Assembly: GCF_963924675.1 (NCBI RefSeq)
Contig: NC_089232.1
Coordinates: 31,322,842 to 31,386,841 of the forward strand
DNA: 64,000 nt
Source of the DNA: Phocoena phocoena
Taxonomy: Eukaryota > Chordata > Mammalia > Artiodactyla > Phocoenidae
Direction of reading: 5' to 3'
In this document: positions 43,901 to 58,918 of the stretch, one piece after another
Layout of the letters: every line of letters starts with the position of its first letter
Position numbering within the stretch: the stretch's first letter is position 1
Program-made: the position numbers and the translations under genes
The notes under the pieces: generated by a model
The model's database searches: none
What the model saw: the letters and a program-made list of their open reading frames with translations, nothing else
Told to the model about the DNA's origin: nothing

Positions 43901-46900
43901 ATATGTTATTACTGTATAAATAAATGAACACAATGGAGAAAACAATTAAGATTCATCACTTTGTGAAGATCATGTTCAGGATGAATAATTATTTCCTTAT
44001 TGTCAGCTCTGCCCCTCAAATCAAATTGTGTTTTCTTTTTTTTTTTTCAGTACGCGGGCCTCTCACTGTTGTGGCCTCTCCCGTTGCGGAGCACAGGCTC
44101 CGGACGCGCAGGCTCAGTGGCCATGGCTCACGGGCCCAGCTGCTCCGCGGCATGTGGGATCCTCCCGGACTGGGGCACGAACCCGTGTCCCCTACATCGG
44201 CAGGCGGACCCTCAACCACTGCGCCACCAGGGAAGCCCTGTTTTCTTTTTATTATTATTGTTTTTGGTCTTAGTTACACTTCTGGTAGAATGGAGTAAAT
44301 TATGCAAAAGTGAACATAGTACTTCCATACTTACCTTCAAAAAATTCTCAAACCAATCTTTAAATCAAACATTAAATCTACTTAAGAATTTTCAAAAGAG
44401 GAGTCAAAAGGCAAATACTATAATGAAAAAATTAACAGAAAAGTAATCAAACATACCTGGTCCTTTTCAAGTGTAAGTATTTGATAGCCAGTTGTTCTAC
44501 TACATATTAGTTTTCCACTACTATCAAAAGAAGCCAAACGTAATCTAGAATAAAAACACACACACACAAAAAAACTAATGATTTTTTAAAGCACATATCA
44601 ATTTAAATAAGCCCTACCTTACTTTAATAATTACTTTTTTCTTCCATATTCTTTTAATTTTTAAAAATTCTCTTTAAGTCTTATTTGTTAAGAATTTAAA
44701 GTCTTTTCAAACTATAAACTGATTCCATCTAGATTTACAGGCTTGTGCTATTATACATATCTGAGATATAAAAATAATTTATAAGTATGCCTTTAAAAAT
44801 TAATTAATTAGGTTACAGCAGGTCTTAGTTGCAGCACATGGGCTCCTTAGTTGTGGCATGAGAACACTCAGTTGCAGCATGCATGTGGGATCTAGTTCCC
44901 TGACCAGGGATCGAACCCAGGCCCCTTGCATTGGGAGCATGGAGTCATAGCCACTGCGCCGCCAGGGAAGTCCCCAAGTATGCCTTTTTTATTGTGATAA
45001 AATATACATAAAATTTACCATTTTAACCATTTTTAAATGTATAGTTCTTGGTATTCAACACATTTCACACTGTTCTGTAGTCATCACCACCATCCATCTC
45101 TAGAACCTGTTCTTCTTCCCCAGCTGATACTCCGTACCCAGTAAACATGAATTCCCCGTTTCCCCTTACCTCAGCCCCTGACAATCACCATCCTACTTTC
45201 TGTCTCTATAAACTTGTCTACTCTATGTACCTCATGTAAGTGGAATCATACAGTATTTTTGTTCTTTTGTAACTGGCTTATTTCACTTAGTGTAATGTCT
45301 TCAAGCTTCAAGCTGACACGTTATAGCACATGTCAGAATTTCCTCCCATTTTAAGGCTGAATAATATTCCATTGTAGGTATACATCACATTTTGTTTTTC
45401 CGTTCATCTGTCAATACCTGGGTTGCTTCCACCTTTTAACTGTTGTGAATAATGTTGCTATGTGTACAAATATGTTTGAGTCCTTGCTTTCAATTCTCTT
45501 GGGTAAATAACCAGAAGAGGAATTCCTAGATCATTTTGGTAATTCTATTTAATTTTTTGAGGAACTGCCACACCATTTTCCACAAAGTAAGCACCATTTT
45601 ACATTCCTACTCGCAATGTACAAGGGTCTAATTCCTCCTCATCTGCACCAACACTTTTGTTTTTGATATTAGCCATCCTAACAGGTGTGAGGTGGTATCT
45701 CACTGTGGTTTTGATTTGCATTTCCCTTATGATTAGTAATGTTGAACATCTTTTCATGTGCTTATTGGTCATTTGTATATTTTCTTTGGAGAAATGTTTA
45801 TTTAAGTCCTTTGCCCATTTTTGAATCAGGTTGTTTTTTTGTTGGGGAATGTTAGGAGTTCTCTATATAGTCTTATCAGATATACGGTTAGCAAATATTT
45901 TTTCCCATTCCATGGGTTGTTTTTTCACTTTGTTAAGTGTCCTTTGACACACAATTTAATTTTGATGAAGTTCAACTTTTTTTGTGGTTGTTGCTGCCTG
46001 TGCTTTGGTATCATACTGAAGAAATCATTGTCAAATTCAATGTCATAAAACTTTTCCCCTGTTTTCTTCCAAGACTTATTTTATGGTTTTAGCTCCTATG
46101 TTTAGGTCTTTGATCCATTTTGAGTTAATTTTTGTGTATGGTATAAGGTAAATATATGACTTTTAAATAATCCGTTCATTAAGCTATTTTCCATTTTGTC
46201 AGCATCCTCTCCAGAAAAATATTGCCAGCTCAACTATTAGGCAAAGTTGGACATATCTGAAATCCTATAGAAAGTTAAGGAAAATACCAGACATGTTTTC
46301 CTGTAAGAATACCTTGTTGTATTTCCAGTTTAGACCTTTTATTTTCTAGGAATAGCAGCAAGGCAACAGCTTCAAGCCCAGTATCAATCCTACACCATTC
46401 ATATTCCAGCCCGTTCTTTCTTCCTGACATACTAGATCTGGGTCTTATAAGTTTGATTATTAATACATTTTGTAGGAATGGAGCTTTATCATTTCCTTGC
46501 AGTTTCATATATATTGTATCTTACCAAAGTTCTACTATTGTTGGTGTAAATTATGGTTTTATTTCATTTCTTATAGTTCTTTTAGAGTGAGGAAGAGTGG
46601 GGTGGGAAAATCTCATCCTACCTAAATGCTATGCTCCTTCGAGGTTGTAAACTGACAGATCCACTACATGGCTGATTCAATGTATTGCGTTTGAAAATGA
46701 TGTATCGATTGGTGTAAGTTACAAGCAGGTCAAAGCCGAAGTTAAAACCTGTCCACCGCCAGCAGTACTAAAATACAAAGGAGAAAGATTTACTTCAGTT
46801 TATCATATTAGCAAGTCAAAAATAAAAAGTTCAAACTGTCTTTTCTTTTTCTAATTCATTTCAAGTATTTCTGTCTTATGGGTCCCTACTTTTTGTCAGT

Positions 46901-49900
46901 GCCTTAAGGCTTAGCACACACAATATATCTGTGATATACATACAAGGTTTACCACATAGACATAGTATATATCAAAGCCAGCAAAAGCAGCCTTTATGAT
47001 CATTATTCCTTCAGGTACTTTCCTAATATCGTCTCTTCATGATCTGTTTCATCAACTCTCCATACTTTATCATAACTAGTATGTTAAACTAATTAGTTTA
47101 TCATAACTAATATGGCTTAGTTGATAGTTATAAGCTATACCAACTCTAAGTAGGTATAGTTTAGGGGACTAGGAGTCTAGATAGAGGTAATAGGAATCTG
47201 CTAAAATTTTTCCTGCTTTAAAAATACTCTGAAATACCTTAAGTGATACCTTGTGTGATCTCTCTTATATGTAAAATCTAAAAAAAATATGTACTAAAAA
47301 AAAAGCTTACAGATACAGAGAACAGCTTGGTGGGTGCCAGAGGCGAGGGGTGGGGAGCGGGAGAAGTGAGTGAACTGTCTTTTTTAGTTTAAATTTTAAA
47401 AATACCCTAAAATACCTTAAGTAACTAACCAACAGATACACAACTGAGTTATTTTAAATACCATCATGAGGTTCACAAGTTTGTTTATTCTATCACCTAA
47501 TAGTTAATGAGAGACTATTAAGTAAAGTGGCGTTGTATAATGAAGTAAAGTTAGGACTTCAAGTGTTCGGTTGACCCTCTGAATTACAACATTAAATCAA
47601 GAGTTCACTGATATTTATTGAGCACATATTTTGTGCCAGGTACTGCTCTAGGCATTAAAGAAATGGCAGTAAAGAAGTTTCTGCCCTAGTAAATGTATAT
47701 TTTAATACGTGTGTGTTTGTGTGGAGGAGGAGATGAACAACAAACATGAAACGGGATGGAAGAGGACAGAATAGAATGCCAGAAGAGAGTGACAGGGTAG
47801 GGGAGGTGGGCTGGCAGCTGGGGAGCCTGTTGGTTCAGGCAGGTGGTCAGGGAACATCTCTCTAAGGAGGGGCTATGAGATTAGAGTCCTGAGTCAACTA
47901 AGGAGCGGACTGGGTAGCTATCTGGGGAAAAGTGACTTAGACAAAGAGAACAAGTACAAAGTTCTGGAGGTAAAAACACGCTTGGCATATCTGAGGAACA
48001 GCAAAAAGGCTACGTGGCTAGGGCAATAACTGAGGGGGACGGAGGCTGGAGATGAGTTCAGAGAGTCAGTCAGGGGCCAGAAAACATACGGCCTAGAGTC
48101 CACAGTAGGAAAGAGTTTGGATTTCTTCTAAGTGTGGTAAGAGGCTAACGGAAAACTTTAGGGAAGGATGTAACATGATCTAACTTGCATTTAAAAAAGA
48201 TGATTTTGGCTGCTGTGTGGAAAACAGAATGTATAAGAACAAGAGTAAAAACAGGGAGAGCAGTTATGAAGCTACAACAGTCCAGGCAAGAGATAATGGT
48301 GGCTTGGACTTGGGTCGTAGTGGTAGACGTGGCAAGAATATATTTGGGGGACTTCCCTGGTGGCACAGTGGTTAAGAATCCACCTGCCAATGCAGGGGAC
48401 AATGGTTTGATCCCTGGTCCGGGAAGATCCCACATGCTGCAGAGCAACTAAGCCCAAGCGCCATAATTACTGAGCCTGTGCTCTAGAGCCCATGTGCCAC
48501 AACTGCTGAGCCCGTGCACCACGATTACTGAAGCTCATGCACCTATAGCCTGTGCTCCGCAACAAGAGAAGCTACTGCAATGAGAATTCCGTGCACCGCA
48601 AGGAAGAGCAGCCCCCGCTCGCCACAACTAGAGAGAGCCCATGCATGGCAATGAAGACCCAATGCAGCCAAAAAAAAAAATATATATATATATATTTGGA
48701 AGATATATATTCAAAGGAACTTCTTATGGACAACAGATATGGAACAAAAGAAAGAAGAACCTGAAGTGTGGAGCTTATGCAGTGGATGAACAGAGGGGTT
48801 ATCTGTGGGCTGGAGAATACTTGGGAAGGAGGAGTTTGGGAATGAAAATCAAAGAGTTCAGCTGGAACCATTATATTTGAGAGGCTATTAGAATTCTAAG
48901 AAAGATGTCAAGTGAGTAGCTAGATACAGGAGTTAGGAATTGGTGTAAAGTCATGGGACTAATAAGAGATCACTTAGGAGTCAGCATAGAGAGCACAGAT
49001 ATGGAAGAAGTCCAAGTACTGAGCCTCCAGTCACACCAACATTTGTTGAGAAAGAGAAGGATCTAGCAAAGACTTAGAGGGAGCAGCCAACGAAGCAGGA
49101 GGAAAACCAGCACAGTATGCTGTCCTGGAAGTCAAATGGAGAAAATCTCTGTGGAGTGAGTGAACAGATGGGTCATGCTGCCAAGAAATTTCGGAAGACT
49201 AAAAACTACTCGACTGGGTAATGTAGGAACCACTGGTGACAATGGCACAGCGTTTCACTTGATTTTACTGGAGTAAATGAATTGGAGTGGATACAGGCAA
49301 CTTTCTTCAATGAATTTTGCTTAAAAAGGGTGCAGAGAAATGGAGTGGAAGCTAGAGGGGAATGTGAGTCAGGGAATGGTTTAAGATGGGGGATGCTGTA
49401 GCATGTTAATATGCTAAATGAGAATGATACAGAAGAGAAAAACTGATGATGCAGGAGAGTGAGGTGATGACTGTAGGAGCAAACTTTTTGAACAAGTGAG
49501 AAGGGATGGGGTCCATTATAAGAGGAGGTGGACTAGGATAGAAGCAGACAGTTCATCCATTCTAGTAAAAGGAAAAGCACAGGACACGGCTGCAGATGCA
49601 AGGAGACTGGTAGTATTGTTGGTAGGAGGATGCACAGATTCTCTTCCTACTGCTTTTATTTTCTGAATAAAGAAAGAAGCAAGGCCAATGGAAAGAATAA
49701 GGGTGGTAGCATTGCCTTTTTGAGAAGGTATGAGAGTTACTCCAGGAGTAGGAGGATAAATTCACTAGGGAAATGTAGGAGGATCACCATTTAGCACTAA
49801 AAACCTGCTTGAAGTTTACAGTTACAACATTCAAGTGAAACCTGCTGGGGTTTGTATGGTGTTTTTCTTTAGTCACATTCATTTGTATGGAAGCAGGCAT

Positions 49901-52900
49901 GGAATGCATGGAAAGGTGGGATTTAACAAGAACTGGGGTTTAGCCTGGTGAATCTGACTTGAGTGAAAAAGGGAAAAAGGAAGTTAAGAGTATAAGCCAG
50001 GGACCAATTTTTTTTTCACCTTGTATATTGTTTTTAATTAATTGTTACCTACAAAAGTTCCCAGCCTTAATTTTGCCCAATGACTTTTTAAAAATAAATT
50101 TATGTATGTATTTATTTATTTATGGCTGCAATGGGTCTTCGTTGCTGTGCACCAGCTTTCTCTAGTTGTGGCAAGCAGGAACTACTCTTCGCTGCAGTGC
50201 GCAGGCTTCTCACTGCGGTGGCTTCTCTTGTTGTGGAGCACGGGCTCTAGGTGCACAGGCTTCAGTAGTTGTGGCATGTGCAGGCTCAGTAGTTGTGGTT
50301 CGCAGGCTCTAGAGCACAGGCTCAGTAGTTGTGGTGCACGGGCTTAGTTGCACTGTGGTGTGTGGGGTCTTCCCGGACCAGGGCTCGAACCCATGTCCCC
50401 TGCATTGGTAGGTGGATTCTTAACCACTGTGCCATCAGGGAAGCCCTGGTCAATAACTTTTTAAAGTTAATTTTTATTGGAGTATAGTTGCTTTACAGTG
50501 TTGTGTTGGTTTCTACTGCACAGCAAAGTGAGTCAGCTATACGTATACATATATCCCCTCTTTTTTGGATTTCCCTCCCATTTAGGTCAGCACAGAGCAT
50601 TCAGTAAAGTTCCCTGAGCTATACAGTAGGTTCTCATTAGTTATCTATTTTATATATAGTGTCAATAGTGTATATATGTCAATCCCAATCTCCCAATTCA
50701 TCCCACCCCAGCCAGGGACCAATTTTAAGATGTAACATAAAATATAAGTCAAGTAAAGAAAGAAGTAGGGATGTGGTGAGAGGGTAACGGGGGAAAGATA
50801 GTAAGAACAATGTATTGTACATTCTAGTGGGGTTAAAAAGTTGTTGGGAGTCCAGGTACTAGAGGGAGAGTGTTAGAAAGATAACACGAGGTGGAGTCTG
50901 CAAGTGGTATGCTTAAAATGGAGATTTTGAAGAGGTATATGAATTAGTGATACAAAAATTGAGGATATGCTTATAGGACATTGGTTCCTGAGGTAGGGTA
51001 GAGCACAAGATCACGGAGGGAAGGAAGGTCAGGGAACAGATGCTAAAATCACCAAGACTGATAAGAAGAGTAGGGAGAAAGAAAGCCAGCAAGCCGAGCG
51101 AATGATGGCCACAGTCAGAGTAGTGAGTGGTGCAGAAGTATGCACTTCAAAGGAGCTGTGATTCAATGACGATGAGGGTGGAACAAGGTCTGGAAGCGAC
51201 AATAAGGAGGACTAAGGAATAAATAAGATGCTATTCCTCTTTCATACTCTGAAATTATGAATGCAAACATAAAATGAAACTTTCAAAATTAAAGTTAAAA
51301 TTAGGGAAAATCTGGGAGAAAAATAAGCAAATGGTTATCTAAATTAGGCTGAACTGTTTTCAAAGATGAAAATTACAATTAGGGTAGAGTTTTTAAAAAA
51401 AATGTAGTTCAGACGCAAGAGGGAAGACACATGGGAGCATATGTATATGTATAGCTGATTCACTTTGTTATAAAGCAGAAACTAACACACCATTGTAAAG
51501 CAATTATACCCCAATAAAGATGTTAAAAAAAAAAATGTAGTTCATGTCTCTTTAGTGGCTGTAAAATCAATTTAATGAGTCACAATCAGCTTTTTAAAAA
51601 AAATTAAGTAGAAATACATCTATAGGACAAAGTAGCTGTAAGCACTGTTTTGTAATACTTTTGTTTCACGTATATGCATTTGTACTGGGTGTTAATGAAA
51701 TACATAATTTTTAATGTGGGTAGCAATCAAAGCGTTTGAATGTCTTTGATCTAGGGTAACTGTAAAATAGAAAGAATTACTTTTAAGACTATGTAACAGC
51801 TCCCATTTAACGTCTTATTTATCTTTATTTCTGGTTTGCTGAGGGATCTTCTCATATCTCATATCTAGACCCAGAAAGTTCAACAGTCTCAGGGAAGGCT
51901 GAATAATCAATCACCACTGAGTATGTAACTCCTTGCCCAGGAGATCATGCTACAGAAACTAATCCACAAAAAAGCTCTTCTGAGGTATAATATGTATCAT
52001 GCTTGTTTTTGAAAGTATATTTTGCACTAATAGTACAACAATTTGTATAAGACTATTAAGAGTCACAACCCATACTTACTTCACCATCTTTGGCAAGCTT
52101 TCTACCACACCTCATGCTATTTCCCTCTAGCTCTTCTTTATTGATTTCTTGAGGCCTAGAAATATATATAAAACATGAAATCTCACGGAAAATAAGCAAC
52201 TAATATTTGAAAAATAACTGTGAGTTACAACAAGAGAAAAACTTTCTACTAGATTTAAAAATAAAATTTTGTAGTATAGATAAAAATCAAAATGCAATGA
52301 TTAAATCTAGCCCATTACCTCTGCTAAATAAAAAAAATTTTTTAATCTTTAGTGTTTCATTTATTGCCTTGACTTCTAGAATACTTTTACTAGGGCCCAG
52401 TGAAACCAGAGAAGAGGGGGAAATAATCTATGAGAAATTCTGCTTACCGAGAAAATAAAACACTTAAAAGTCTAACTACTAAGTAAAATTAAATTAAAAT
52501 CTATTATTTAAGACGTGACTTGGTATCACCTACCATTTGATATTATTGTTTCGCACACAAGCCATTTTTTAAAGTAGTACAACTATACAAACTCAGTATT
52601 TAATAGAAAACAGCTGTAGAATTTTATCAGTTAATCTTTACTTGGCCCTCTTACTTTAAAAACCTTAATCAACTAAGAGAAACACTGTTATTTCAAGATG
52701 TAATAATAAAATGACATTATTATCAGCTTAGAATTCCAAATGATAAAATACATTCATTCATATACAGCATTTATTAAGTACCTAGATACCGGGGCCATCT
52801 TCATCATCATTATCTAATAGATATATTGAAACAATACATAAAAAATAATGAAATGTAAATAAAACTAATAAAACACATCCTTGACATCCAAGAGCTCAGT

Positions 52901-55900
52901 CTAGCAGGGAACTAGACATAAGTAAGAAGATAATAACGTGGAGAGAACTGATGTTAAGAGCATGAAGAAGGCACAGGTTTATTGCCTGGGATTAAGAGTG
53001 GGGATCATAACAGAGGAAGTATTATTTGTGCCTGAGAGGGAGTTTGTTGGGGTAGACGTCAGGGGTGAACTCTATGCAGAGGAAGGGCATTCCAGGTAGA
53101 AGGACTAGCAAAAAAGGACCGGAGCATGAAAGGGTACTAAATGTATGAAGGACTTAGCGCAGCTGGAGCCTAAAATGAGCATGAGAGGCAATAAAGCGAA
53201 AGGCATTTGGGACAGACTGTTGAAGGGCCCCCACAGGCTATGTTCACAGGAGTTTCAAATTTTCCTGTAGATAAGAGAGAGTTCCCATGTATTTGTTCTG
53301 TTACTTTAAAATTTTTTCTTACGAAAACTTTCAAACATATAAAAGTAAATAGGGACTTCCCTGGTGGCACAGTGTTTAAGAATCCACCTGCCAATGCAGG
53401 GGACACAGGTTCAAACCTTGGTCCAGGAAGATCCCACATGCTGTGGAGCAACTAATCCCGTGCACCGTAACTACTGAGCCTGCGCTCTAGAGCCCGTGAG
53501 CCACAAACACTGAGCCTACGCGCCACAACTACTGAAGCCCACGCACCTAAAGCTTGTGCTCCGCAACAAGAGAAGCTACCGCAGTGAGAAGCCTGTGCAC
53601 CGCAAGGAAGAGCAGCCCCCACTCGCCGCAACTAGAGAAAGCCCATGCACGGCAATGAAGACCCAACGCAGCCAAAAATAAATAAATTTTAAAAATAATA
53701 AATAAATAAAAGCTTTGCTTAAAAAAAAAAAAGTAAATAGTACAATGAGCCAAATTTTCTCATCATCTAGGTTCAATAATCCTGTTTTAGTTTTACTCCC
53801 AACCCATTTCTCCCCACATCCCTCCCAACTGATTATTATTGAGGCTGACCCTCCAGACATCATATCCTTTAATCTGTAAATATATATCACACATAAAGCA
53901 ATAATCCCTAACTATCATCAAATGTCCCTGGTCTTATTTAAGCAGGGAAGTGAAATTATATTTCTACTTAGGAGGCTAATCCTGTTGGCAATGTGGAAAA
54001 GCGTTTGGAAGAGGAGAACCCTGGAGGGAGCCTTTACTAGATTATAACCTAGAGTCAACGGAGTACACTGTCTTTCTCACTTTAGCAGCCCTATAGTAGC
54101 GAGCAGATACTCAGTATGTGTGGAAGAGAGTGCTTCATTAGGGGCAATATAGTCATATACATAATAAGAATGCAAGAAAGCCACTTATTCTAACTCAGTC
54201 TCTTCGGTGAGACTCTATATTAAACTCAAAAAGGATACAGATGGGAAAAATCTTGAATGATAGAGAACATCCAACATTTAAAAACTGAATATACAAAAGA
54301 AGTAGGTAGGATGGTTTATAAAACATTTCATACATTACAAAATGCTTCAAATCTGAATTCCAGTAAATAATTAACTCTCATTTTTTGGAGGGGTCTCCTA
54401 TTTCAACAATCTTACTGTATTTGTGCAAGAAAAGTATGCTATGAATATATTTGGGAAAAGATGGGATATAAGTTACAAGTAAAGTAGAAACTAAGAAGCC
54501 TGGATAATAATCTTGCAATCATTATCTTAAGTTTATAGAACCCTTTCACACACTCACTGTTTAGCTATAAACACAACTAGGCTATTATTTTAGTAAGTTC
54601 TTTAGTGTATAAAAATAAATTAAAAGAGATCAGGGCAGAAAAAAAATTAAATGTAAAACCTTTTTATGTACTCACAGGTGGACTGTCTCTTCACACTGCC
54701 TATACCGAGGAGCTAGTATAAAGATCAAACAATAAATGTGGAAGTACTTCACTGAACTGCAAAGCACTACACATTGAAAGAACAGATAATATGCTTTCTC
54801 TTAAAATGAAGACAGTACATAAATATTTTCTAGAGGGGTCATATGCTTTTGATGGAAGGCACCTGTGTAACCAGATGGGTTAATTCACCTTACACTCAAG
54901 TCTTCAAAAAAACTATTACAGGGGACTTCCCTGGTGGTCCAGTGTCTAAGACTCCACGCTCCCAATGCAGGGGGACTGGGTTCATCCCTGGTCAGGGAAC
55001 TAGAGCCCGCATGCCGCAACTAAAAGATCCCACGTGCCGCAACTAAGATCTGGTGCAGTCAAATAAATAAATAAATAAATATTTTTAAAAAAAGAACTTA
55101 AAAAAACAAAACAAAAAAACCCCTATTACATTAGTGAGAATTTGACAATACTGCCACAAATAAGAAAATTGGCTTTACCTATACATATATATGAAGATCA
55201 TGCTTTATGAAAGCATTATTAATATTTCAATAGCTTAAAAGAATATCATAACACTAAGTGAAACAAAGTATATCAATTATTCAATTTTACTAATATAGCA
55301 AGTGACAATACAAACATTCTGTTATACTAATTGACCAAAAAGATAAATATTTATAATATTGATAGTTATAGAAATATAAGAATAAAAGCTGATTACATGA
55401 TCTTTTTCTCTAACAGCTCTTGACTTTAATACTGTTACTGGTTTTTCAACATAATGAAGACATTTAAAAATTCATAGCAAAATCCATATACCTGTGGTCA
55501 ATTAATCGACAACAATGGAGGCAATAATATATTAATACAATGGAGAAAAGACAGTCTCTTCAACAAGTGGTGGTGGGAAAGCTGGACAGCTACATGTAAA
55601 TCAATATGAACACTCCCTCACACTATATACAAAAAAACTTCAAAATACTTTAAATACCTAAGTATAAGACATGACACCATAAAACTCCTAGAAAAGAACA
55701 TCGGCAAAACATTCTCAGATATAAACTGTAGCAATATTTTCTTAGATTAGTCTCCCAAGGCAAAAGAAATATAAGCAAAAATGAACAAATTGGGACCTGA
55801 CCTAATCAAACTTAAAAGCTTTTGCACAGCAAAGGAAACCATAAACAAAATGAAAAGACAACCTAGGGAATGGGAGAAAATATTTGCAAATGATGTGACC

Positions 55901-58884
55901 TACAAGGGGTTAATATCCAAAATATACAAACAGCTCATACAACTCAAAAAAACAAACCACCCAATCAAAAAATGAGCAGAAGACCTAAATAGACATTTCT
56001 CCAAAGATGACATACAGATGGCCAACAGGCACATGGAAAGATGCTCAACATCACTAATTATTAGAGAAATGCAAATCAAAACTACAGTGAGATGTCACCT
56101 CACACCAGTCAAAATGGGTATCATGAGAAAGTCTACAAATAATAAATCTGGAGAGTGTGTGGGGAAAAGGGAACCCTCCTACACTGTTGGTGGGAATGTA
56201 AATTGCTGCGGCTCCTATGGAAAAGTGTGGAGATTCCTTAAAAATCTAAAATTAGAGCTACCATACCTAGCAATTCCACTCCTTGGCATATATTCTAAAA
56301 AGATGAAAACTCTAATTAAAAAAGATACACGCACCACAATGTTCACAGCAGCACTATTTACAAGAGCCAAGACATCGAAGCAGCCCAAGGGCCCATCAAC
56401 AGATGACTGACTTGGGAAGATGTGGTATATTTATATACAATGGAATATGTATTACTCAGTCATAAAAAAGAATGAAATATTACCATTTGCAGCAACATGG
56501 ATGGACCTAGAGAATATCATACTAAGTGAAGTAAGTCAAACAGAGAAGGACAATTATAAGATATCACTTATATGTGGAATCTAAAAGAATAATACAAATG
56601 AATCTATATAAAAAACAGAAGCACTCACAGACAAAACAAACTTATGGTTACCAAAGGGGAAAGGGAGGGGTGGCGGGATAAATTAGGAGTATGAGATTAA
56701 CAGATACAAACTACTATACATAAAACAGATAAGCAACAAGGATTTACTGTAGAGCAAAGGGAACTATATTCAGTATCTTATAGTAACCTATAATTGAAAA
56801 TAATCTGAAAAATATATATTATACAACTGAATCTCTTAGCTGTATACCTGAAACTAACACAATATTGTAAATTAACTATATTTCAGTAAAAAAAAAAAAA
56901 ATTTTTTTTTTTTAATGAACAATGCTATGATGTACCATACTTACCCCACCTCACTGTCTTGTTCTGCCCGGAGCATAGCAAACCACTGCTGTTTATACAC
57001 AGAAGATAGCCATTCTAAAATGTAAAAATACATATAAGAATAATAAGAAATATGGAAAAACATAAAGGATTTAAAAATTTTAAGAAGTTGATAAAATTTT
57101 TACCATTTTAAAATTCAAGTTTAAAACAGCAATAAGTAAAGCTGGTAATTTATATTTTATAAATATGCTATAACGATACAGCTTAATGATTTTTAAAGTG
57201 GTAAATGTTATCTTCCTTTGCTTTAGGACAGACTCTACTTAGATTACATACATTTAAAACTTTAGTTAAAAGTATATTCTTGTATTTAATAATTTCCTTT
57301 TCATAGCTGATACTATTTTTCATTTGTGAGAAACATACCAAAAGTAGTATTTTCAGTTTTAACAAAAGCTTTAATAGAAAACTGAATAATGGATTGTTCC
57401 TAAATTAAATTATCTAAAGACAATTAATGAGAAATATACCATCTCTAAATTATTAGATGAATTATGCAACTCAAGAAATAATTTTGACACGATTTAGATA
57501 ACTATTATAATTTAAATTATTGCAAATGGAATATAATAATTATAGATATTCTTCCCTTTAATAATAAGCATATAATTTTTCCACAAAATGAGACTGTGGA
57601 AGCTGAAATTTTAATTATTTTACATAAAACATGGATTTATTAAAAATATAAGCAGAACTGGCTTAGCACCATATTTATTTTTTGCTCTTATTTATTCCCA
57701 ACTAAAAGGGTAGTTTTTCTAATTTTTAAGTTAAATGATTTCTCTACCTCTACCGAAAGGCAGGGGAAAAACCCTAGTGCAATTAAAATCTGGGTTTTCA
57801 CTTCATAATTCTCTACCTAATAAAAGGTATCCAGATGACTTGCACTGATTTATTGGTGTCCTTCCTTAAAATTCTCTATAAATACACTTATGAGTGCTTC
57901 TTTCCCTAAAATAATATTGTTGCTATTATAAGGAATAACTGCTGAATATCTAGGCCACAAACAATTCATTTTCAGTAGGTAAAGACTAACAGCAAAATTT
58001 ATGTGACTCTGTATACCTACACACATATTGTTCATCTTATTTGCAAGGTATTTGGATTTTAAAATTCTGTTTTACTGTATTTTATTAGAAAAAAAAAAAA
58101 AGCTGATCCCTTCCCATTAAAATGATTTCTCAACTCACTACAGGTTATGCCTGTAGTTTGAAACTCACTGATCCAGAGATAGAATATGGCTTTTCATGAT
58201 TCATTTATAAAAATGGAATGAAAGGGTTACACATTCATATTCTCAAATATCATATAAGCTATATCCCATGAAAATGTTTTAAAATTTACTTTCAACAACT
58301 TTGAATAAACTCCTTTAAAACTAAAAGCATTTTTTTTTTTTGGCTGTGCCACCTGGCTTGCGGGATCTTAGTTTCCTGACCAGAGATTGAACCCAGGCCT
58401 CGGTAGTGAAAGCACCGAATCCTAACCATTGGACTGCCAGGGAATTCCCTGAAAGCATTTTTAACAAGTTAAAAATGTGGGTACACATTTTTGTCCCTCC
58501 TTTCTTGCCTTAATCTAAAAGAGTAAAAAGTCAAACTAGATATCTTTTTGGTCACAGGTAGTTCATCCAGTAGCAGCAGCCCCAAAATATGTCACTAGAA
58601 CCACTAGTTCAACTGCAATGTTGACAGTTGATACAAAGGGGGAAATCTCTGATAAAATGAGATTGAAAAACATGGGATAAAAATAAGTGAAACGGGCTTC
58701 CCTGGTGGCGCAGTGGTTGAGAGTCCGCCTGCCGATGCAGGGGACACGGGTTCGTGCCCCGGTCTGGGAAGATCCCACATGCCGCGGAGCGGCTGGGCCC
58801 GTGAGCCATGGCCGCTGAGCCTGCGCGTCCGGAGCCTGTCCTCCGCAACGGGAGAGGCCACAACAGTGAGAGGCCCGCGTAACG

Positions 58885-58918
<34 letters not shown>

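Larger units (their letters stand above)
37942..44456. other. GMCL1 last intron
   Basis: The 6.5-kb intron holds a MIR (38030-38240), a CA microsatellite (38979-38997), L2-like sequence (about 39850-40500 and 42240-42966) and four CHR-type SINEs (41579, 42404, 43051, 44041). The stretch 40550-41560 is AT-rich and partly L1-like, without a clear assignment. Confidence 0.75.
44545..46621. other. GMCL1 intron, mostly SINE plus antisense L1
   Basis: The intron is dominated by a SINE (44795-44975) and a minus-strand L1 3' segment (44976-46240). The remainder up to 46621 shows no further feature. Confidence 0.75.
46768..52079. other. GMCL1 intron rich in ancient and recent repeats
   Basis: Contents in order are an L1-like fragment (47250-47390), a long ancient repeat (about 47595-49450), two CHR SINEs (48348, 50092), a minus-strand L1 with extra 3' sequence (50011-50712), an AG-rich stretch and a short L1 3' end (51422-51526). 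No coding exon is visible. Confidence 0.75.
52156..56944. other. GMCL1 intron with ancient repeat, SINEs and L1
   Basis: It contains the ancient repeat (about 52750-53260), SINEs at 53352 and 54921 and a plus-strand L1 (55495-56913). Stretches 52200-52700 and 53900-54850 show nothing nameable. Confidence 0.75.

Noticed and set aside
55781..56410. Open frames of 64 and 130 codons resembling a protein gene
   Set aside because: They are broken pieces of L1 ORF2 from the insertion at 55495-56913.
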